A stretch of DNA of 64,000 nt from Lutraria lutraria. Taxonomy: Eukaryota > Mollusca > Bivalvia > Venerida > Mactridae. Each line of letters starts with the position of its first letter. The first letter of the stretch is position 1. Positions 60,059-64,000 of this stretch are shown piece after piece. A program made the position numbers and the translations under genes. The stretch is taken from the NCBI GenBank assembly GCA_964023205.1, contig OZ026848.1, forward strand, positions 34,397,912 through 34,461,911, in the 5' to 3' direction. Under the pieces are notes generated by a model that was not told where the DNA came from, made no database searches, and saw only the letters and a list, made by a program, of their open reading frames with translations.

Positions 60059-60955
60059 TTAATCAAGTGAGTTCATATTGGCTTTGTTATTGGGCAAAGG
60101 ACTGTCGTATTGGCCAGAGGCCGAAGGCCGAGGTCCAATCAACTGTCCGAGGACCAATAACAAAGCCAATATGAAATCACTTGATTAATGAGAATCTTAT
60201 TAATTAACTATACTATATTGGTATTATGAATAAGACAAATGTAAAATTAAAACAAATTAAATTTAATAAAACAGAATAACATTTTATAACAACGCAAAAG
60301 TTTATTTATAACAGTAAATTGTCCAATTCCTCTTCTGTTATTCTTTCAATGCCTAGTCTCACCGACACTATCCTTCCAATCTTCGAAGATTTTCAAGTCA
60401 CTTCTAGTTTTGTACAATGTATTTTTATTCCTATTTTCTTCTATTAATGAATCAGTATCAGTAGAATTAACATCTATGAAACGTTTATGCCTAGCGTTTT
60501 GTCTTTCCGAAAACAAATCGTTTTCAAGTTCGAGAATTTCTTAGTTTGTCTGTTTGATTCAATATCTACGAGGGCGACCAGTTGTCAGCATCATATTTCA
60601 CCATCACTACCCATCGTAAACAAAGAAAAAATTCTCTTCAGAACTATTTTTACACGCAGAGTTGTAGTTCCTTACACTCGCATTCTTACACCATGTAAAA
60701 CCCATTAAAACATACTGAGGTAGGGACAAGACAGCTTTGAAATTGGCGTCCGTCAATGCAGAAAAGGATATGTTCGCATTGACCTTGGTTTCAGCCAATT
60801 AAAGAGCGTAAATCTCGTATTTGCCCTGGTTTGTCGTATTGGCCTTGTTTTTCTCGTATTGGTCCTGTTTCGCTATGTATGGACTTAGTTTGCCTCATAT
60901 AAGGTGGGCATTTTGCTTGTTACCAAAGCCAATATTGTATAGTTAATTAATAATT
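60059..60955. mobile_element. Element with long hairpin end and Crypton-like coding remnant
   Basis: TTAATCAAGTGAGTTCATAT and TGGCTTTGTTATTGG (60059-60094) are mirrored by CCAATAACAAAGCCAATATG and AAATCACTTGATTAAT (60153-60188), a 36 bp-arm hairpin. Next to it TATTAATTAACTATACTATA is mirrored near 60930-60955 (TATAGTTAATTAATA). Short CGTATTGGCC motifs recur between. A degraded frame of tyrosine-recombinase type lies inside on the minus strand. Confidence 0.55.
60301..60798 (-). pseudogene. Crypton/DUF3504-like N-terminal fragment
   Basis: On the minus strand a start at 60798 reads MAETKVNANISF. Further on, KRFIDVNSTDTDSLIEENRN is followed by KNTLYKTRSDLKIFEDWKDS and, after a frame shift, GIERITEEELDNLLL ending in TAA near 60310. 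The sequence K-N-T-x-x-x-T-x-S-x-x-x-x-F-x-x-W then I-x-x-I-x-x-E-E-L-D-x-x-L is the N-terminal signature of Crypton-derived tyrosine recombinase proteins (as in ZMYM/QRICH1-type domains). The catalytic R-H-R-Y region is missing. Confidence 0.5.
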
Positions 60956-61004
60956 TTGTATACATGATATTTGCCTATTTATATGTATACGAGTATATAC
61001 AGCA

Positions 61005-61220
61005 AAACCCCAGAAAACCGGACTCTCTGAAAACCGGACTTTCTGAAGAAAACCGGACTTTCTGAAGAAAACCGGACTCTGAAATTGAAAACCGAACTCT
61101 GAAAACACTCTCTGAAAACACTCTCTGAAAACCGGACTCTCTGAAAACACTCTCTGAAAAACGAACTCTCTGAAAACCGAACTCTCTGAAAACCGGAATT
61201 CCCTGTAAACCGGACGATTA
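61005..61220. repeat. 16-17 bp repeat CTCTCTGAAAACCGGA
   Basis: About 13 imperfect units of CTCTGAAAACCGGACT, some with GAAGAAAACC or CACTCT variants. Confidence 0.9.
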
Positions 61221-61380
61221 TTCAAATCCCATTTTCCGAGTTTATCAAAAGTTCTAAGAAAATCGATTTCTCCGAAAACTAGACTTTTAGCCCAGTGCGG
61301 AAGGGGTGATGTTTTCAGATGTTGTACTGTATATACTGAAATATTTAATGTTTGAATAATTATTTATCTCTCGATTTTAG

Positions 61381-61527
61381 GTCACAATAGATGTCACAAT
61401 ACAAGCGAATGAATGTCCAAAAGACAAGAATACACAGAACATGTTTAAACTGATCCCATCAGGACTACAAGAATCACTCACAGTAGAGATTGGGTACATT
61501 TGTGATTGTGAATGTCCACAGTCAGAT
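61381..61527 (+). CDS. Integrin beta exon: hybrid domain end and start of I-EGF1
   Basis: Acceptor CTCTCGATTTTAG to 61380, donor GTAAGT at 61528; 147 nt, phase 0 to 0. Encodes VTIDVTIQANECPKDKNTQN, then MFKLIPSGLQESLTVEIGYI and CDCECPQSD. VTxxVxxxAxxCP, F-x-L-x-P-x-G-x-x-x-S-L and the C-D-C-x-C motif are classic beta features. Confidence 0.95.
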
Positions 61528-61555
61528 GTAAGTGTTTCACATGGTTCAACATTGA

Positions 61556-61825
61556 CACGATTATATAGTAACATGATTATATAGTAACATTATTATATAG
61601 TGACATATTTATATAGTAACGTGATTATATAGTAACACGATTATATAGTAACATATTTACATAGTTACACGATTATATAGTAACATGATTATATGTTAAT
61701 ATGATTGTATAGAAGCATGATTATATAGTAACGTGATTTAGTAACATGATTATATAGTAACATGATTATGTATTAACATGTTTATATATTAACATGCTTA
61801 TTCAGTGACATAATTATATAGTAAC
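61556..61825. repeat. About 16 bp repeat GATTATATAGTAACAT, near a splice donor
   Basis: Sixteen or so imperfect units of GATTATATAGTAACAT, starting 28 bp after the donor at 61528. Confidence 0.9.
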
Positions 61826-62101
61826 ACCAAGATTTTGGGAACGTGTTAAATGTCTGCATTTTTAGTGGCATACTTAATAAGTATTAAGGTCACTTGCCAA
61901 GAATTGAGGATGAAGAAATTTACATTTTGTTTAACCACATTCAAATAACTGAGTTCATAAAACCGGACGAGGTTAAAAAAGATGTTGCTTACCATGAACT
62001 AAAAATTTGAAATATTTCTCCTTGAATTATTTTCCTGACACCGGCTTTAGTCGTTCTACGCTGGGGGTATAGAACATTTTTTATGTTAAATTATTATACA
62101 G

Positions 62102-62253
62102 GAAATGGACAACAAACATTGCAGCTTAGGTAATGGAACATATGAGTGTGGTGTTTGTAAATGTAATGAAGGACGAAGTGGGGAGATCTGTCAATGTAAT
62201 GTAGAAGACGATTCTTCGGCAGAAACAAGTATTAACGAAGCAAACTGCAAAAA
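62102..62253 (+). CDS. Integrin beta exon: I-EGF1
   Basis: Acceptor AATTATTATACAG to 62101, donor AAA|GTAAGA at 62254; 152 nt, phase 0 to 2. Encodes EMDNKHCSLGNGTYECGVCK, then CNEGRSGEICQCNVEDDSSA and ends ANCKK. C-x(n)-NGTYECGVCxCNxGxxGxxCxC is the first integrin EGF module. Confidence 0.96.
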
Positions 62254-62273
62254 GTAAGAACTTGTGATAATTT

Positions 62274-62645
62274 CTATACGTTCATGTTCAGTACTACTAT
62301 ACGTTCATGTTCAGTACTACTATACGTTCATGTTCAGTACTACTATACGTTCATGTTCAGTACTACTATACGTTCATGTTCAGTACTACTATACGTTCAT
62401 GTTCAGTACTACTATACGTTCATGTTCAGTGCTACTATACGTTCATGTTCAGTACTACTATACGTTCATGTTCAGTACTACTATACGTTCATGTTCAGTA
62501 CTACTATACGCTCATGTTCAGTACTACTATACGTTCATGTTCAGTACTACTATACGTTCATGTTCAGTACTACTATATGTTCATGTTCAGTACTACTATA
62601 CGTTCATGTTCAGTACTACTATATGTTCATGTTCAGTACTACTAG
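62274..62645. repeat. 23 bp minisatellite TATACGTTCATGTTCAGTAC, 20 bp after a splice donor
   Basis: Sixteen nearly identical 23 bp units (TATACGTTCATGTTCAGTAC plus TAC). It begins 20 bp after the donor at 62254. Frames in all three phases are open. Confidence 0.97.
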
Positions 62646-63047
62646 AAGTTTTGAAATTGAACAATAGTTCGGCTTTTCATGGCCATAGTGAACCAAAAAT
62701 ACTCAGTTTGTCTACATCCGCCATGCAATTATTGCTAATCTAGTTCAAGTTCCATTAAGCAGTGCACGTCTGTTTAAGTTCAGTGGGAGCAACACATAAT
62801 CAACACACTGCTTATAGAACCATATCGATGATACATAATTATTTATTACATTTATGTAAAGAAAAACATTTCGCACTTTTTGTAATTATTTTTCGCCACC
62901 ATATACGTTAACGGGAAGAGTATATTTCAGTTCTATGTAATGTTATATGAAGATTAAAGCAATAAGATATGTTTAAACTAGACTACAGTGATTGACCGAC
63001 TTAAACTTACATCACGACCGACACAAGGGTTATTTTTATTTTTTTAG

Positions 63048-63187
63048 AAACAATGAAAGTTCCATATGTGAAGATAGAGGAACATGTAAATGCGGACAGT
63101 GTATTTGCTCCTCAAATTTTGATGGTAAATTCTGTGAATGTGATACTTCGGCATGTGTCGCTCCTGGGTCGACGGAACAATGTACAG
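63048..63187 (+). CDS. Integrin beta exon: I-EGF2
   Basis: Acceptor TATTTTTTTAG to 63047, donor CAG|GTATGT at 63188; 140 nt, phase 2 to 1. Encodes NNESSICEDRGTCKCGQCIC, then SSNFDGKFCECDTSACVAPG and STEQCTG. The eight-cysteine I-EGF module is complete, but the loop between the fifth and sixth Cys (SSNFDGKF) is about four residues shorter than usual. The last codon is split and continues beyond the window. Confidence 0.95.
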
Positions 63188-63214
63188 GTATGTTTTCATC
63201 CAATACAGACAAGC

Positions 63215-63655
63215 CATAGGAAAGACAAAGTGTGAACTTTATTGACAGGTGACCTTCATTCGGAGGTCAGTTTGTTCCAAATAATCAATGACAATTTTAG
63301 AAAGAATGGCCTTTATTCACATGATGGCCTTTATTTACATGATCGCCTTTATTCACATGATGGCCTTTATTCACATGATGGTCTTTATTCACATGATGGC
63401 CTTTATTCACATGATGGCCTTTATTCACATGATGGCCTTTATTCACATGATGGCCTTTATTCACATGATGGCCTTTATTCACATGATGACCTTTATTCAC
63501 ATGATGGCCTTTATTCACATGATGGCCTTTATTCACATGATGACCTTTATTCACATGATGGCCTTTATTCACATGATGGCCTTTATTCACATGATGGCCT
63601 TTATATGGAAGTAGCCGCTAACACAGGTTTCACTATAGTTCCATCATTCAGCAAA
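63215..63655 (+). repeat. Dispersed element with an 18 bp minisatellite (copy 3 of 3)
   Basis: GGAAAGACAAAGTGTGAACT, TTGACAGGTGACCTTCATTC and GGTCAGTTTGTTCCAAATAA on the left and GCTAACACAGGTTTCACTAT on the right match the copy at 19365. The middle has about 17 units of CACATGATGGCCTTTATT. Confidence 0.92.
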
Positions 63656-63772
63656 TAAAAAGCTTAATTAACTAAATCAAATACTGTCACTCAGTTTCAA
63701 ATTATAGATATAGTTTTAATATAATACTATTTGTAATAAATTTATACGCACTAAGCGAGAAATCTGGAAGTA

Positions 63773-63949
63773 AAGTGCAACATCTCCAAGGCAACACCCT
63801 TTGGAAGTGACAAAATTATTTTGTTGTTGAGAGGATGTTGCTCTAGAGAGGTCAAATTAATAGTTAAATCGCGCAGTGGGAAAAATCAAACTGTTTTTGC
63901 AGGGAGGTTGTTGCCCGAAAGAGTGCCGCTCTGGTGAGGTTGTACTGTA
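63773..63949 (+). mobile_element. MITE of the CAGTG-AACCTCTCC family
   Basis: Left end AAGTGCAACATCTCCAAGGC, right end inward CAGTACAACCTCACCAGAGC. Internal TTTTGTTGTTGAGAGGATGT and TTGCAGGGAGGTTGTTGC match the other copies. Confidence 0.8.
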
Positions 63950-64000
63950 TACCTAATAAAGAAATAAAATCGTGTTTTGAATGAACCAATTATCTATCCA

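Larger units (their letters stand above)
22376..63187 (+). other. Integrin beta subunit gene (spliced, 3' end beyond window)
   Basis: Fifteen exons (about 1640 coding nt, 547 codons) are reconstructed on the + strand. Each of the fourteen from 28335 on has a canonical AG acceptor and GT donor, and splice phases chain without conflict (0,0,1,1,2,0,0,0,0,0,2,0,0,2,1). The order is PSI, hybrid, beta-I, hybrid, I-EGF1, I-EGF2. Integrin beta chains are single-pass adhesion receptors that pair with an alpha chain and bind matrix or cell ligands through the beta-I metal sites. Further EGF repeats, beta-tail, membrane span and cytoplasmic tail must lie past 64000. The signal-peptide exon was not found. 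No internal stop or frameshift is seen, so the gene looks functional. Introns reach 12 kb and are mostly repeats. Confidence 0.9.

Noticed and set aside
62264..62743. Three overlapping MFSTTIRSCSVLLYVHVQYYYTF-type frames
   Set aside because: All are translations of one 23 bp satellite; a period not divisible by three cycles through all frames.

Overview
The window looks like part of a bivalve (or at least lophotrochozoan) mollusc nuclear genome. It is AT-rich and intron-rich. It carries a metazoan integrin beta gene with GT-AG introns, a non-LTR reverse transcriptase, Harbinger, hAT, piggyBac-like and Crypton-like DNA transposon remnants, tRNA-derived SINEs, and repeats typical of molluscs (an element opening with TTTTTAGCTCACC and closing with a GGGCCATCATGGCCCT hairpin). 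The species cannot be named from sequence alone. There are no bacterial operons and no CRISPR array; the many spaced repeats are eukaryotic minisatellites.

Layout. 1-4014: the end of one Harbinger-like element, then a complete 2.66 kb Harbinger element with TAA target duplications and a broken transposase. 7617-13180: a large mollusc repeat element with an internal array of about 155 bp units, followed by a diverged inverted copy. 14660-19325: a 37 bp minisatellite in which every unit carries the E-box CACGTG, split by a 5'-truncated LINE whose reverse transcriptase frame is still open. 23556-25920: a SINE whose tRNA-like head has been amplified into about 52 units of 42 bp.

22376-63187 and beyond: one integrin beta subunit gene on the + strand. 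I reconstruct fourteen confident coding exons (28335-63187) and one probable upstream PSI exon (22376-22456). All splice phases agree. Together they encode the PSI, hybrid, beta-I, I-EGF1 and I-EGF2 regions. The signal peptide exon is not recognised. The remaining EGF, transmembrane and cytoplasmic exons lie beyond the window. The metal-site loop is unusual: DFSVTMKNRI replaces the canonical MIDAS/ADMIDAS segment.

The introns are filled with minisatellites and nested inverted-repeat elements. The most striking is a 50 bp array (49064-56014, about 139 copies). Its unit contains the last 32 nt of an integrin exon plus the first 18 nt of its intron, so the authentic splice donor has been copied over a hundred times. 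Several other arrays start within 30 bp of a donor. The 12 kb intron 32086-44151 holds an 8.6 kb inverted-repeat element with another such element inside it, followed by a foldback-type element whose arms are 42 bp tandem arrays. The very long open frames across these arrays arise because 18 and 42 bp periods are multiples of three; I do not consider them genes.
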